The notes: generated from the letters alone by a model not told the origin. DNA of 64,000 nt from Diphasiastrum complanatum (GCA_029204225.1 CM055112.1:21704578-21768577), one strand, 5' to 3'. Shown: positions 12,240 through 25,321, counted from the first letter of the stretch. Program-made: numbers and translations.

Positions 12240-13681
12240 ATAAGCGTCTGTATAAAGTGGTTAGGTGGAGGAAGAGACTCCCCATAACCCAAAGAAGCAG
12301 CATCTTGAAACCCATGAAAACAGACCTTTGTTAGCTTATGAATTAGATAAAAGGTAAGGGTTTAGTACTATCCCAACCAAGGAGTAGTCGGAGTTACACC
12401 ACAAGGACGCAGAGAGAGAGTTACATAGTTTCACATAGTTTCTCTTGACAAAGGAAGACCCCCTTTGAATCCTTTATTCATAATCCAACAAGATAAAGTA
12501 AGGTTGAAAAGTAAAATATAGTACTGACAAGCACCATAAAGCATAACCACTTTCAAAAAGTCCACCTGATATCTGCCACCATCCCACAACACATGAAAGC
12601 CGCATAAGTTAGTATAGTGGGGAAGACAGGTGTCATAGCTGAGCGTTAGTTGTTATCCATGTCCAAAAGAGCTATACCATTTAACAGCATAAATAGCATT
12701 TTAAATCATAGTCCAGTCTTCTCAAAAAACAGAATGTTTTTTAGCGATAGGCCAAGCCCTAACATTAATGTATCAGGGCTTGTGCCATGCTGATCACATT
12801 AGAGGAATTCTCAATATCAAAAAGACCCTTTAAAAAATGCCATGTAGAATGTAGAAAAAATCAAAATAAATAAAAACAATATTGTTTATTTGCTTGTCCC
12901 CCACCACTCCCGAGGCCTCCCCAACTCCCAATGATCTAACCATAGTGTCTATTGTCACAGTTAAGAACTCTAAACTGTTCACAATCTAACATTTCTAAAT
13001 TCGAAAATACATTTCCTCCATTGGTTACGAAGAGGGCAATACTCTCATTGGATCTAGAATATGACTATCATCTCCAAATTCAAAATCAAGCAAAAAAGCA
13101 AAATATATGAATATGCATTCCCTCCACTAGAATGAAAATTTGAGCGTTATCTCCAAATATGAGCACCATCTTCATATTGGAATGAAAATATGAGCGCCAC
13201 CTCCAAATTTGAATCAGACAAAAAGCAAAATCAATGGATTGAAGATACATAGTATATAATATAATAAAAAAAAATGCTTTGTTTTGCTTTAAAAAAAATG
13301 TTCTTAGTACTTTAATACATCTGATTACTTTCTAATTTTTTCTGATGACGACATTGTATCATCTACATTTGGATATCCCTATTGATTTGGCACCTCTACA
13401 GAGAAGAGGAGACAAAGGAATTAAAATATATATTGAAGATCGTTCTTGTTATAGGAAAGAAAAAAAAAAGCTTGGATTTGTAGACAGATGGCTCATTATA
13501 TCCTCAAGATCCTAACACTTTGACTCGTCCCACATTCTCTTCAATAACTAATCTAGTTACATGGATATGCAATGGGCATACTGGATTACTAGGATATTGT
13601 GAGAGATTGAAGAAATAAAATCAGCTTTATATGAAGAAAATTCACTTTTTAGAATGTGAGTTGATACAGGTATCCTCTTAT
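12240..13681. other. no gene recognised; weak repeat at 13065-13215
   Basis: This stretch is noncoding as far as I can see. Around 13065-13215 the phrase gaatgaaaat-tgagcg-atctccaaat recurs about three times with changes, an old tandem duplication. A T/A-rich stretch at 13260-13310 precedes it on neither side with any gene signal. Confidence 0.45.
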
Positions 13682-14310
13682 TGTTGAATTTTGCACGTGT
13701 GGATTGTCCACTACATGTACTTGTGATCTCCTAAGGTGTGTAGATGCACCAAGATGAAGACTAGATTGAGATTCAAGATCTATCTTTGATTCTATGGCAA
13801 AAACACACTACTACATGCATTCAATCACTTCCAACTCTCACTCACACATGTGGGAAGTGTTCCAAAAGTATTCTAAATAAAAACAAGCTGCTCTCCTCAA
13901 GTAGAGAGAGAAAAACCATCATGAGCTCTCGGGTAGAGAGAGAAAGCTAAAAATTCAATGACACTCAAAATCCACTCAATCTCAAAATCAATTAGATCCA
14001 AAATGAGGAGTACAATGATACTAGTAGATCCACGAGCTACCACTATGCTTAACTATGATTGGATCACACTTTGCCACCTCTTAATTCTATTAGACTATAT
14101 TCAAGCACACCTCAAATTCCTATTGGACCACACATGGTCAACATCCTACACCTAAATGCTTGACTATGAAATTCTATGAGACCCCTATATCAAACATTTT
14201 AATTTACTTTACAATTCTCCACACGTGGGAACATCCTCCACACATGTGAGATTCACTTACAAACTTCTATAATAAAAAATACCAAGCTAGATTTTTGCCA
14301 ATTTCTCACA
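13682..14310 (-). repeat. possible LTR remnant (weak)
   Basis: On the minus strand the segment starts TGTGAGAAATTGG at 14310 and ends ...AAAATTCAACA at 13682, so it has TG...CA ends. Its composition (GA-rich patches, many cacatgtg words) resembles the LTRs elsewhere in the window. There is no primer site or good polypurine tract beside it, and no second copy in the window. Confidence 0.25.
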
Positions 14311-16240
14311 CTTATTGTCAAAATAGAGATTGTCTTCTCCGAAAGACCTTAGAGAAAAATGAACTTAAAAGAAATAATGAATCATTACAAAAGATAATAA
14401 TCGATATCAAATCAGAACTAGAACAAATGCAATCAATCCTAAATTCTATTCGAATTGATAACTTATAATTACTGAAGGATGTGGAATTGGCTAAGAAGAA
14501 GGTTGGGAATAAGAAGCGAAAGCGACAAAGTTGCAAGGTTATTCAAACTCTTTCAAAATGAGGTTATCGAACCAAAAGGATTCATGCATTCAATTAAGCA
14601 TATTTTGATTTTTGTAACTTGATCAATGACATGGATTTATCTCAGCTACGGTGATATTCTGCTAATTATATGTTTTTCTTTTGCAGATATGCATTAGTAA
14701 CTCCTCGAAATATTAAGGACAATGTTTCACTTGGAATGTCGTTGAGTTCAATATTGACAGACAAATCCACTGAGTGTATCATGATGAACAATAGGAGTTC
14801 AAATGTACAATGCAAACAGAGTCTTTGATGGTGGACATTCAAAAAAATTTAGATAAAATTATAGTTCAAGATGCTTTGCAGGTATTAACAAGGAAGCATA
14901 TGCAACAATATTTAAACTTATTAGAGAAGTTTTTAAGCAAGTTCGAATTAGAAAAGTCTCAATCCCAATGTTATATCACTTGAAGAAAAAGAGGGATACA
15001 TTAAACATAAGTATGCATAAGATCATCGATACCCCATTTCATATTGAGGAGGTGTATGAAACTGATGGAAGATCAATATCTTTTTATTCATCAAACAACT
15101 TATTTGTTGATCCAAATTACTTGCTAAGATACATCGTCACATTCTATAATATAACCTTTGAAAAGGTAAATGGCAAAATAATCATAGTACTTTAAGTTAG
15201 ATGAGTCAGAAATTGTAATAGGACAAAAGATGGAGAGGGTTAGTATAACTCTCATGAATGGTGCACTATCACAAACATTGGATCAAGGAACTCCAGTCCG
15301 AGAATGATATATGGTAGTTGGCAGCGTTTCAAGTATTTTTCCCATTATTACATTAGATTCAATGAATAATATTATTCATATTATACTAAGTTTGATTAAT
15401 TCTTTGGACAAGTACTAAAGGAGGATCATGATATATTATCATGGATATTCTCTAGGACATTTAACCCTGGGATTTCTCAATGTTCCAAGAGTGGGAAACT
15501 TCAATGTTGAATGACACTTAGCAGGTGATTTGAAAACATTGAAATGTATGTATAATGTCTCTCATGGTGCTACATCTAAACACCCTTGTTTGTACTGCAT
15601 GAAATGGCAAAAGATGTAACTAGGAATACAAGAATTACTAGAGAATATACAGATCAAAACTGGAAGCATGTGCTGTCTATTCTCTTGAAAGATATGCATG
15701 TTTGCACTTTTCATGAAGAAGTTAGATTAATAAAAAAAACTCATTTATCTTCGTATTGTTTTTGCTTGGAATACAAAGTCAGCATCATTTTTAAGAAAGC
15801 TATCTCGAGATTAGAAAATGTTTTATCAAACGCAGGATTTTATAAGGGACATGTCAAAATATAGAAAGATGAAAAGCTTTCAGGAAAACTAGGAAATATG
15901 CCTACTAAGCCAAGCACAGGAGAAGCAAAAGCACGTTGATTCCTATCAAACCATACTGGTAAGGCTTTTAATATTCAATACTTAGTCTGGACAGATATCA
16001 TTGCTGCCACTGGGGACTTCGAGAAGAGTGGCAAAACTAGAGCACTAAAAGTTAATGTATAGAAGAAGCTTGATAGTATGATTAAAATTTTAAGAAAAGA
16101 TAAATTTTTTGATATTGGTAAAAAAGCCGTACAAAAGACTTGTGTCGAGTTTGTTGATGCAGTATTAAAAGCATGGGGAGAAGATCACATCACTCATTAC
16201 ATGGTTACGATAAATGCTTCGAGATGCTTTTAATTTTTCC
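14311..16240 (+). pseudogene. decayed multi-frame coding sequence, transposon-like, unknown family
   Basis: Several protein-like blocks lie in order: 14968-15195 (HIEEVYETDGRSISFYSSNN), then across frames from about 15200 (MERVSITLMNGALSQTLDQG), GDLKTLKCMYNVSHG and TSKHPCLYCMKW (about 15522-15605), and finally 15586-15864 (TYDQNWKH-like basic region with LSSYCFCLEYKV). An intron-like acceptor (tttttcttttgcag) ends near 14686. The GDLK...HPCLYC pattern recalls segments of some cut-and-paste transposon proteins, but I cannot name the family. At least four frame breaks and stops make it non-functional as read. Confidence 0.35.
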
Positions 16241-16893
16241 TATATATTTTGATCTAAGCATATGATTGACATTACTATTTTCACATGTGCAGCACATACT
16301 AAGAGATCATACAGCATTTTTTGCAAACACATATGGAAGCACGAGTGTCTGGTCATCACAAGGGATGGAGAAGTCACATTGGCAAGCACGGGCAGCATTT
16401 CATCGAAATACATAACATGAAAGAACCAATGAAAAATGAAACTACATTTGTCAACTATTTCAGTGGTTCTATCGCAGAGTTCTGATTCGACAAATAACAA
16501 AATCCACAGAATACAACAAGTTTAGAAAAGCATGCAAGTTCATACAGGAAGAGAGAAATTAGAATATTGCTGAATAGCAAATTACATTCTTTATGAGCAT
16601 CATAACAGATTACAAGTTCAGAGAAGCATGAGAGAAGAGCATCAAAATCAAATGATATGTACTCAATGTAAATGTGTTGATTGTATAATAACAAAAAACA
16701 AAGTATTTATTCTTCAACATCAGTTTTTATATCTCTTTCTATGGCTATATTGTCATGAAAAAATTCTCTGCTTGAGTATGCACCTAATAGATGTGCATTA
16801 ATCTTGTTTCCAATAACTTCAATATACGTAGAGTACAATGAATAATGAGAGCTCCTTAAAACAACATTCTCATCAAAGTCATTATTCAAAAAA
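16241..16893. other. no gene recognised
   Basis: AT-rich, with only short ORFs that have no recognisable family features. It lies between the broken coding region and a tandem repeat. Confidence 0.4.
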
Positions 16894-17063
16894 GAGCAAG
16901 CTCGACATCCAAGTCATCGACATTGAAGTCTCCGACGTCGAAGTCATCAATATCTTCTCAAGAGCAAGCTTGACATCCACGCATCGACATCAAAGTCTCC
17001 AACGTTGAAGTCATCGACATCTTCTCAAAAGCAGCTCGACATCGAAGTCTTCGACTTCTCAAC
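16894..17063. repeat. tandem repeat, ~68-bp unit, 2.5 copies
   Basis: The unit gagcaagctcgacatcc...atcttctcaa occupies 16894-16961, again 16962-17030, then a partial copy to 17063. Each unit itself contains smaller gacatc(g)aagtc repeats of 12-15 bp. One frame reads as repeated Asp/Glu-Val-rich codons, but no start or gene context supports coding. Confidence 0.75.
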
Positions 17064-17833
17064 TAAATTGACTTAGCAACTAATAATAACAGCATGGTGT
17101 CTTAATCCCATTTTGAATAGTACAAACCTTATTAGAGGTCACTAACATAGCAAGGCGCTTATGGCCCAAAGCGGTGACGGTGCCTAAAGGAGGAAGCACG
17201 AATTATGGCTATCCACTTCCACTAATCAAGCATCACTAACTACTCTCATATACATATGTTGTAAAATGATAAGATCACTCTAGGGGTACTAATATATGAT
17301 CGTATTCATCATGCAATCGGTTAGTTATCACTGAAAAGGGCGTTTTAAATTCTTGTCTATACTTTTTTTTTAAATGCATAGAGATACAGCAGCATGCAAC
17401 AAGCAACAAACGCTAGGAAAGAATGTATACAAACAAATGCTGTTGTATGATCTAGATGAATAATATAAAGATTTAAATTTTACAGGAAATAGAGTTTCTC
17501 CTATTCATTAACATCACGACCAAATAACACAAAAAATATTACATTATCAAGACAAAATACAGAGAGATATGCAATCTTCATCCACAAAATCGATAACATG
17601 AAAATACAGTATTCAAGATAGGAAAGCGATAAATATTTAGAAACATCAACTATAGTGAGCCATAAAGTCCCCAATAGATTCAATCTACATTATCGTGATT
17701 TGATCTAGCATACAGCAAGTGAAACAGGTACTCATCGAAACGAAAAAAATCATTAGACAATTACAGTAGAGAACCCTACACAGACACTATACACAATCCA
17801 CAAAAAAATCTCTAAGTCAACATATCATTCTAA

Positions 17834-17838
<5 letters not shown>
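17064..17838. other. no gene recognised
   Basis: Only short ORFs and no family features. A T-rich run (17367-17375) is present. The region may hold 3' sequence of the minus-strand exon-like segment at 17949-18085. Confidence 0.35.

Positions 17839-17892
<54 letters not shown>
17839..17892. repeat. (GA)27 microsatellite
   Basis: An uninterrupted GA tract of 54 bp. It lies just downstream, on the minus strand, of the exon-like segment ending at 17949. Confidence 0.95.
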
Positions 17893-17894
<2 letters not shown>

Positions 17895-17948
17895 TGCATA
17901 TCTTATTTGAGGAATTGAAGGCAGTTAGATGACTCATTAAAAACTCAC

Positions 17949-18085
17949 CAGCAAATCCCAAAGATTTCCAGATAACATTCTGGGATACATACTCAGATAG
18001 AATGAGGCTGAAAAGGCCGTACTCCACACTTGGGCCACGCACATCATCAATGAGTGTGATGTAAGAAGTGCATTTATCAAATTCT
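17949..18085 (-). CDS. possible orphan coding exon, function unknown
   Basis: The minus strand reads FDKCTSYITLIDDVRGPSVE followed by YGLFSLILSEYVSQNVIWKS and LGFAG, then a consensus donor GTGAGT at 17948. The residue mix looks like real protein, but the upstream boundary is unclear (stops appear before about 18085) and I do not recognise the family. It lies downstream of the stop of the U-box gene on the same strand, so it could be an exon of a following gene, an alternative 3' exon or a pseudogene piece. Confidence 0.25.
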
Positions 18086-18165
18086 TACTTTTATCCCACA
18101 GGAACACTTAACTTTTTTACTTTCTCCAAAACATCCTGGCGAATTATGTTCATAAGAAATGAGCC

Positions 18166-18356
18166 CTATCCCTTTGACACATCATATGCCCATAACGACT
18201 GCAATCCTGGAGTACTATAATAATCACCCAGATGAGGAATTTGCACAGAGCTTGTCATTGCTGACAATGGAAGACTTCCTCGACAACCAAACATAGACCA
18301 GCCCGTCTCCAGCCCCATCCTCTTTGTAGACAACCTGCAACATGTTCCCAGATAAC

Positions 18357-18403
<47 letters not shown>

Positions 18404-21400
18404 CCCCAGAAAAAGAATGACCTCGGGTGCTCAGGGTTATTTGAGACAGATAATCAGAGACTCATAGAAACTCCATCCAGCATAGAATCCCGACCTGATT
18501 AAAACAATGTTTCTTTGCAGGAGGATTTCCATAGACAAATAGCAAACTTGCTTCAATACGAGCTCAAATGCAATCAGGTGCTCAGGGTTATTTGAAACAG
18601 ATAATTAGAGAATCACAAAAAGTCCACACACAGGTCTAGGTCTTATTCATTGGGTTTTTTGAGTAGGTTATTCATTGGAGCTTACAGTTATTTTCTTATT
18701 CCAGGTTTCGGTAGATTCTAGCTTTTCATATACAGCAGCTACTGTAGCAGCTTGTCTTTTTGTAATCCATCTAATTGACACAGTTATATTTCCTTCAATG
18801 CAATTGTGGTTGTTCAAGTTCTATTGCAGTTTGTGTATTGTGGTGGTCATAACTTGACCTATCTGTTTTGACCTCTTGCATGTATCACATTGAAGATTGT
18901 AGAAGGTGTCTCTTTAGCGAGTCCTGCAGCTTGATCTAAAACTTGAAATGTGTGAATGTGGATGCTCACATATAAGTGCATTTGAAACATACTTGCTCTC
19001 AATATCATAATGCCCATAAAATCAAAAGACTGGCACTATCTACAACATACATCAAAATAATATCTCTAAGATACCATGGACCATGTTGCAAACAAATATA
19101 CATCCGATCATCATAAAAGCTTACCCACGAGCAACTCGTTCTTTGTATTCAATGATTTGTCCCCTTAAAATATGATTAGGCCGCAACGTCTTATCAACTC
19201 CAGTTCCATCACCTCCTGGGGGGGGTGGCAAAACCTCTCCTGTTATTGGACTAGTAACGTGAGTCCTGCAAACGTACAAATAGTCTCAGCATACCAGTTG
19301 TATGATGAATCGTCTTCTAAGTGGATGTTCTAAATACTTGACTGAACATACATTGCATTTGATAAATAGTTTCACATGAACTTGGCAAAAACAACAGCTC
19401 ATTCGAAACAAAGGATTATGCTTTCAAACAGAAATTTTCAAAAAAAGCCGTATTCGATCCAGGCTTGGACTCTGCAAGCTGAATTGCCCTTCAAAACCCT
19501 TTCTACCTTTTGAAGAATGGCAAGATAAAATATATCAAATGTCACTTCAAGGCCATACCTAAGTTAAATTTAAAGGAAAAAGCAAATCTCATGTGAAAGC
19601 CAAACATCTTGAAACCCCTGATCAGAGAATATTTTTTAGGACATTGAAATCTCTCGATACTTTTCATTTGAACTTCATCCGGAAAGGAGAGTATGCCCTT
19701 CAAATACCATAACTCAGCCTAATAGAACTTCCTATGCTTTGTGTCAATATAAAATGCTCTCAAGTAAGTAAGGGAGTATCACATACTTTAACCAAAACTC
19801 TATTGCCGATCGCTCATAAGAATGTCCATCGGCTGTAATCACAGGATCCAGCATAATTTCGCGGGTAATGCAATCAACAAACTCTGGTGGCACCTGGCGT
19901 TGAGAATCGGAATCATCCCAGATACGCAATGCAGATTGAAATGCTGACTGGTCTGACCAGAGACTATTATTGGTTGATGCTGATAAAGGTATGGAGCCAA
20001 CGGCAAATCCAGTGCTATCCCCCGTGCTACGATCATTTTGCTGTGGAGAGAACAGACAAGATGGCAATTCATTCTCTGAATCCAGGGGAATTTTGGACAA
20101 AGGTAATAAAGTCTCCAACTCTGAGACCTCATTACTCGAAGGTAAAGCCCACTGCAATGGATCCACTAGACTGGAAAGATGGATTTGAGTTAACTGTGGT
20201 GCATCCCACATTTCCCATTTTCCCTCTCGAGAAGAGTCATTAGGATCCACTGACAAAGGCGACGTTGAAAGAGGCTCCAAAGAAGATGTTAGTTGATCTT
20301 TTGAAATTACCTTTTGGCCTATACAGTTGTTAGAGGAAAGTGAACTACCCAAAGTGCCACAATGCAGATGGGTATCACTCGTCGGAGAAAGAAGAGGAGA
20401 TATCTGATTTACTGAACTGAGGGGACTGGACAGACTTGACAACAGAAAATTTGTTGTTAGAAAAGAAGCGCCAATGTCCAATGCTGTAAGACTGGAACAA
20501 TTGATATTAGCTTCCAGATTGTTCAAACTCTGAGGAGCTGATATTGGTGGAAGCACTGACGTAGAAAGTGGAACATGCACAGGATCCGTAGCTGAACCAG
20601 TTACACAGGCCAGCCCTGACCCTTCAGCCTGGATGCTGCCCCTGGCTTGAATCATTGGTTCTGGGAGCAAACAAGGAGGTGGTGATGTGACTCTTTCACA
20701 AACAGCAGAATGTATATCTGTCTGACATCTTGTCAGATCATTGCAATACACTTTTCCAGCACATTCTGAGTGCACACTTGAAACCGTACACAGAAGTCTA
20801 GGAGGGGATTTGCATGAGTTCATCTGCAGAGCTGGCAAGTGTGACACTTCCTCCTGTAACAAATAAAATACACGTAAGAGTCAGAAAGGTGTGTGTGTGT
20901 GTGTCTCTCTCTCCATCTCTCTCTACCTCTCTCTGTGAAACAAAAAGCCATTTGTAGAATGGTGCACATACTGTGACAACACTACACTCATCAAAGAGCG
21001 TGGGAATTTAGAAGACTAAAGGAACACGAGAACATCTATTACCCACTCATCTTTGATCCCAAGAACGCTGCAGAAAACGACACCACTTAAGGAAGCAGAA
21101 AAGAACAAGTCTAACAGATAAGCTTGAACAAGATGATCAGTATCGACAAAGAGTTAATTTTTACATTACCACCAAGGTTACAGAACATCGTCACATTAAG
21201 TTTAGAATGAGGTAGTGCTTAAACGTTTAATTAATTGTTGCACAATCTCCATTTACCAAATAGACCCTGCATCAAGAAAATAAGCAGCTGCATCCTGCAC
21301 CTGACAAGAGGGATTCACAAAGAGAATTACAGATAAAAATCATAACTAAGTTGATAAATGGGATAAGCTTTTGCAGCATCCATAAGATCAACTGTCGGCA

Positions 21401-24400
21401 ACTGTGTTTCTATGTCTCTATGGTGAGGAATCCCCAGTTGATAAAGGCTTTAGCACTCATGTGTACTCTGGCTGTCACAGGTTTCAAAAGTATTCATTCT
21501 CAAACATTTTCATGATACAGAATTCACAGGATGCTCTTTTCTGGTGTTTGATTTTTTTTTATCTAAGGATCGCTCAGTTCCATGCACATTCATCCAGAAA
21601 CAGGTCACAACATAACCATTTTGCACACATGAAGACATGCAGTCTGTCCATCACACCTCACATTGACCTCATATGTCAATCACACAACTCAAAGACAGAC
21701 AACTTCTGTTGGACAAAGGATCCTCAACGGCTTAAAGATAGGGATTTGTCAATTAGATGTCTATTTCATCAATAGGTTGAGTAGAGAAGGTACATCATAT
21801 TACAGATTTGTGTTAATGCCCTGATGTTAAACTATGCCTTTCAATTGAGGTTCATTCAGCCTTGAAACCTAGCCAGTTTCAACAAAATTTTCTTCTCCAC
21901 TATTTGAGTCAGGCACTTTTCTTGACACGTGATATGCAGCAAAATTGGAAGTTCACTCGTTCTTTTGTAACACCCCCTTTGAGAAGCTTTAGATAGATTG
22001 TAAAATTTGATATACATGACATACCAAAGGAGACATACAATGATTGTATTAACTAACTTGTACTTTTGCTTCACATTCAGTTTGAACCAGGCTTTTTCTT
22101 TTCTACACCAACTTCATGGAAGCACAAAGAAGCTAACACCGTAGGGTCATGTTAATCAGTGACATAATTTGCTATGGAGGTGAAAGATTCGACAAATTCT
22201 CGGTGTGTTTCATTTGAGAGGTCTCTCTCAACTTTGCAGTAGACAAAATATCTTACGTGTCTTTTGGCAACCATTATAAGACCTTGACGTAAAGACCATG
22301 AAAATGGTGTCATCCATGTGCCATCATAATTAGCTTCTCGAGTTTTAAACCAAGAAAAAAAAATTTGTATAGATTCTTTTATGCTCCATTAAAGAAGACT
22401 AGCAGTTGATCCATATCGGTTATACATATAACATCTGCAGCACTGTACCACCACAACGGAGGGCAAAATTAAACATGATCTTCCTAAGCTGTTCAGAATC
22501 CTTGCTACATCGGTAGTCTCCATCAGAGGACTATACTGGGAAATCCAAGGACAAAAATTGATACATCAAGCATGTGCCTTTAAAAAGAATTTTTTTCATG
22601 CAATATCTCAATCACAGCTTATCCATCATATTGGTTGGTTGCAGCCCATCTTAGCATCTGTGAAGAACTACATGGTTGTGAGTAGGACAAAACTTTATCA
22701 ATGAATATCACATATGTCCACAAACATATAGCCTACTTTGGTCTTAGCTGGATGGCATTTTTGTTTCAAATAGTTTGGAACGTCTCAATTTCAAACCTCA
22801 ATGTTTATATGACCATTACTGTTTATCATATATATGTACATGTGAACTGAGTGGAATCATACTCTAGACCTAGAGATAACAAAAAGAGCCATCAACAAAA
22901 AGGCCACATTTTAAGAACTACACACATACTTATAAGGTACACACAATCAGATCCATCAAACTACATTCACTGGTGACACGAACGTCCCCACCCACCTACA
23001 AACACCTACCTACGCCCACCCAAACACTCACACATACACACACACAAGCAAACAAACAAATCCTCATCCTCCTTCAGAGTTCTTCTAATTTTATTTCGCA
23101 TGGATTGCATATCAAGCTTTTTAAACGAAACAAAGCAATCAGCAGCAGTATAGCCAGAAAATCCATAGTAGCAGTCCCCAATTCCACAAACCATTAGCAA
23201 AAGCACAGGAACGTGTGTGGATGCCCTGCAGTTACATCTATAAGGAGGCATGTGAAAGATTCAGAAATGCTGAAGGTGATCATAGAACTCCTTTAGCTCA
23301 AAGCTGAGACAATAATGTCTTCTGAAAAAAGCATCTCACTAGCAGAAATAACAATCACGTGCAAGAAAAACCAAAGCTGATTATAAACAGTGAGATTAAA
23401 AGAACGTCTATTTAATACTCTTTAAGCTCAAGAAAACTAACAGATGGATCACTATGTTCAAAATATGTTACATGAAAGTGCTTAACAGTCTACTCTTTAA
23501 GCTCGAGAAAACTAATAAATGGATCACAGTGTTCAATATAATTTATGTTAAAGTGCTTGAACTCACCTTTGAATTCAGATTTGCAGAAGTTCTCTCCATG
23601 CCATTCACGTCGGAATGCGATTTATTGTCAGTAAAGTCAATTTGTCCAACAGGTTTGCCCCAAACTTTTGTGAATGGCATTCTGTTCAAAGAAGAACTGC
23701 TGGAAGCAAGCTTCTCACTACTCCCCTCAGGAAGAACAGTGCTCCGGCCTGTGGAAGCTGTGCCAGTTGAAATGACTCCTTTTGCAGATCTGCCACCAAA
23801 GGTGAAGCCTTTCCCCCAGAAGGTTGTATCACTAGAGCGTGAGCCTCCAATCTTGGATGCCGTCATTCCAGTCTTTGCTGGACTAATGTACTTAAGAGGA
23901 AGAACTTTCTGGCTGTTTCCAGCTTTTTTAGCAAATTCACTTCTCTTCAATCCAGATTCGATCCCAACTGTTCCAGAGCCTTTAAAACCCTTTTTTAGAT
24001 TGCTAAAACTGGAATAACCTGTTTTCTGCTCTCCATTTCTCTCACTTTCCAGTGGGTCAATGTCACACTTTTTTACTGTAGCTTTTCCATTCTCTTTCCT
24101 TTTTCTGGCATCTTCTAACTCAATCTCCTTAGCTTTCTCCTTCTCTCTTTCCTTTGCCTTCTCCTGCCGTCTCCTTTCAGCTTCCTTCTCTCGCCTGATC
24201 TCACGCTCTCGCTCAGCAGCTGCTTCCCTTTCACTCTCTCTTTCGGCTTCAAGCTTTTCATCTCTCAATCTCCTCCTCTCCTCAACCAGTCTGGCTACCT
24301 CCTCTCTTTGTTTCCTTTCTTCCTCCTCAAGCCGCTTCCTCTCCAATCTTGCTAACCTTCTCTCTTCAGCCTTTCTCCTGGCCTTCTCTCCTCTGCTCCC

Positions 24401-25321
24401 ATGACTCGCAGGAAGATCCTCCTCCCGTCGCTGACTCCTCATTCGGCCTTCACCGAGTCGATCATCGTGCACAGCACCTTCGTCTGTCCATCTCTTTGTC
24501 AACACCCATTTGAACATCAGAAAAACAAGACAAACGTACTTCAACAAGTAATAGACTCTCCCATGCTCCCCGGGAGAGCAAAATTCATTCTTGAACCAGA
24601 AACCCACATTATCACCCCACCCGGGAGATTCAACCCCCCAATTAAACCCTAATGCAGCCCAGCTTGGCCAAAAGCTCCAGAACCATGAACAATTGGCATT
24701 CCCCCAGCCCTCGCCTCCTGCGTCACAGCATTTGATTGCCCCTCCTCGGTCACCACATGACTCTGATCTGTCTGACCATCCTCTGATCCCCCATCCTCTC
24801 ACATTTTTTGCATTCCAAATGCCTCCTCCGACAGAAGCCCCACCCGTACTATGTGGCAACGACTGAGAGCCCCCTCCAGCAATCCCTGAAGCTCCCTGCA
24901 TTCCCTGAACACCATTAGGCAAATCCAATACCGGCCGCTTAGACACATGCCCACAATATGTACACATGAACTTTCCACCACATGGACTTTGCTCCCGGTA
25001 AGCATACAGGCAGTTCCTGCAGCGGCGAATCGCCTCCTTTCGCCATTTAGCTGCCTCCATTGCTTCGATCCGCCTTCTTTCCCGAAGCAGTGTATTCCTA
25101 TGCGCCCGCCACTGAGATAACCTTGGCATCACCAGCTCATACCAGCCGAGGCTCATGAGAAGTACACCCACACAAGCTAGGCGTGGCGATGTCACTTCAA
25201 ACCTAAATCCAGGAGGCAGCCACTGGGAGAGCGCCCACAGGATTATGAGAGGGATTATGAGCCATGGCAGCATGGTCACAATGCGCCGTGACCACCTTGA
25301 TGCCACACACAAAATGCACAT
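18166..25321 (-). CDS. NST1-like membrane protein with C-terminal U-box (predicted E3 ubiquitin ligase), four exons
   Basis: Model: complement of 18166-18334, 19125-19265, 19787-20853 and 23567-25321; 3132 nt, 1043 residues. All junctions are GT-AG (AAG|GTGAGT, AA|GTATGT, GG|GTAAGC) and the phases match. The start is the ATG at 25321 (MCILCVASRWSRR); an upstream in-frame ATG at 25369 is less likely, because related plant proteins begin MCILC. Layout: membrane segments about 17-36 and 47-65; basic helix 70-100; zinc ribbon Cys101/104...120/123; Gly/Ser/Trp-rich stretch with a third hydrophobic segment about 256-275; Arg/Glu coiled coil about 311-412; Ser-rich middle with GKWEMWDAPQL; U-box about 905-985 (PEFVDCITREIMLDPVITAD, TSPITGEVLPPPP, LRPNHILRGQI); tail ending PGLQSLWAYDVSKG. 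Known: U-boxes recruit E2 enzymes for ubiquitin transfer. Inferred: an ER or other endomembrane ligase. The resemblance to plant 'stress response NST1-like' proteins is from memory of their N-terminus and WxMW segment. Confidence 0.85.
18361..18400. repeat. (CT)20 microsatellite inside intron 3 of the U-box gene
   Basis: On the gene's strand this is (AG)20, ending 24 bases before the acceptor AG that opens the last exon (18334). It may affect acceptor choice. Confidence 0.95.
20854..23566 (-). other. intron 1 of the U-box gene (2.7 kb)
   Basis: Bounded by GTGAGT at 23566 and TTACAG ending at 20854; phase 0 on both sides. It contains a short GT/CT tract (20890-20935) and a cacac-rich patch (23029-23044). 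Short ORFs inside show no domain and are not needed for the reading frame, but an extra exon cannot be excluded without transcripts. Confidence 0.6.

Noticed and set aside
24060-24404. Ser/Leu-rich plus-strand ORF
   Set aside because: Antisense shadow of the Arg/Glu coiled coil of the U-box gene.
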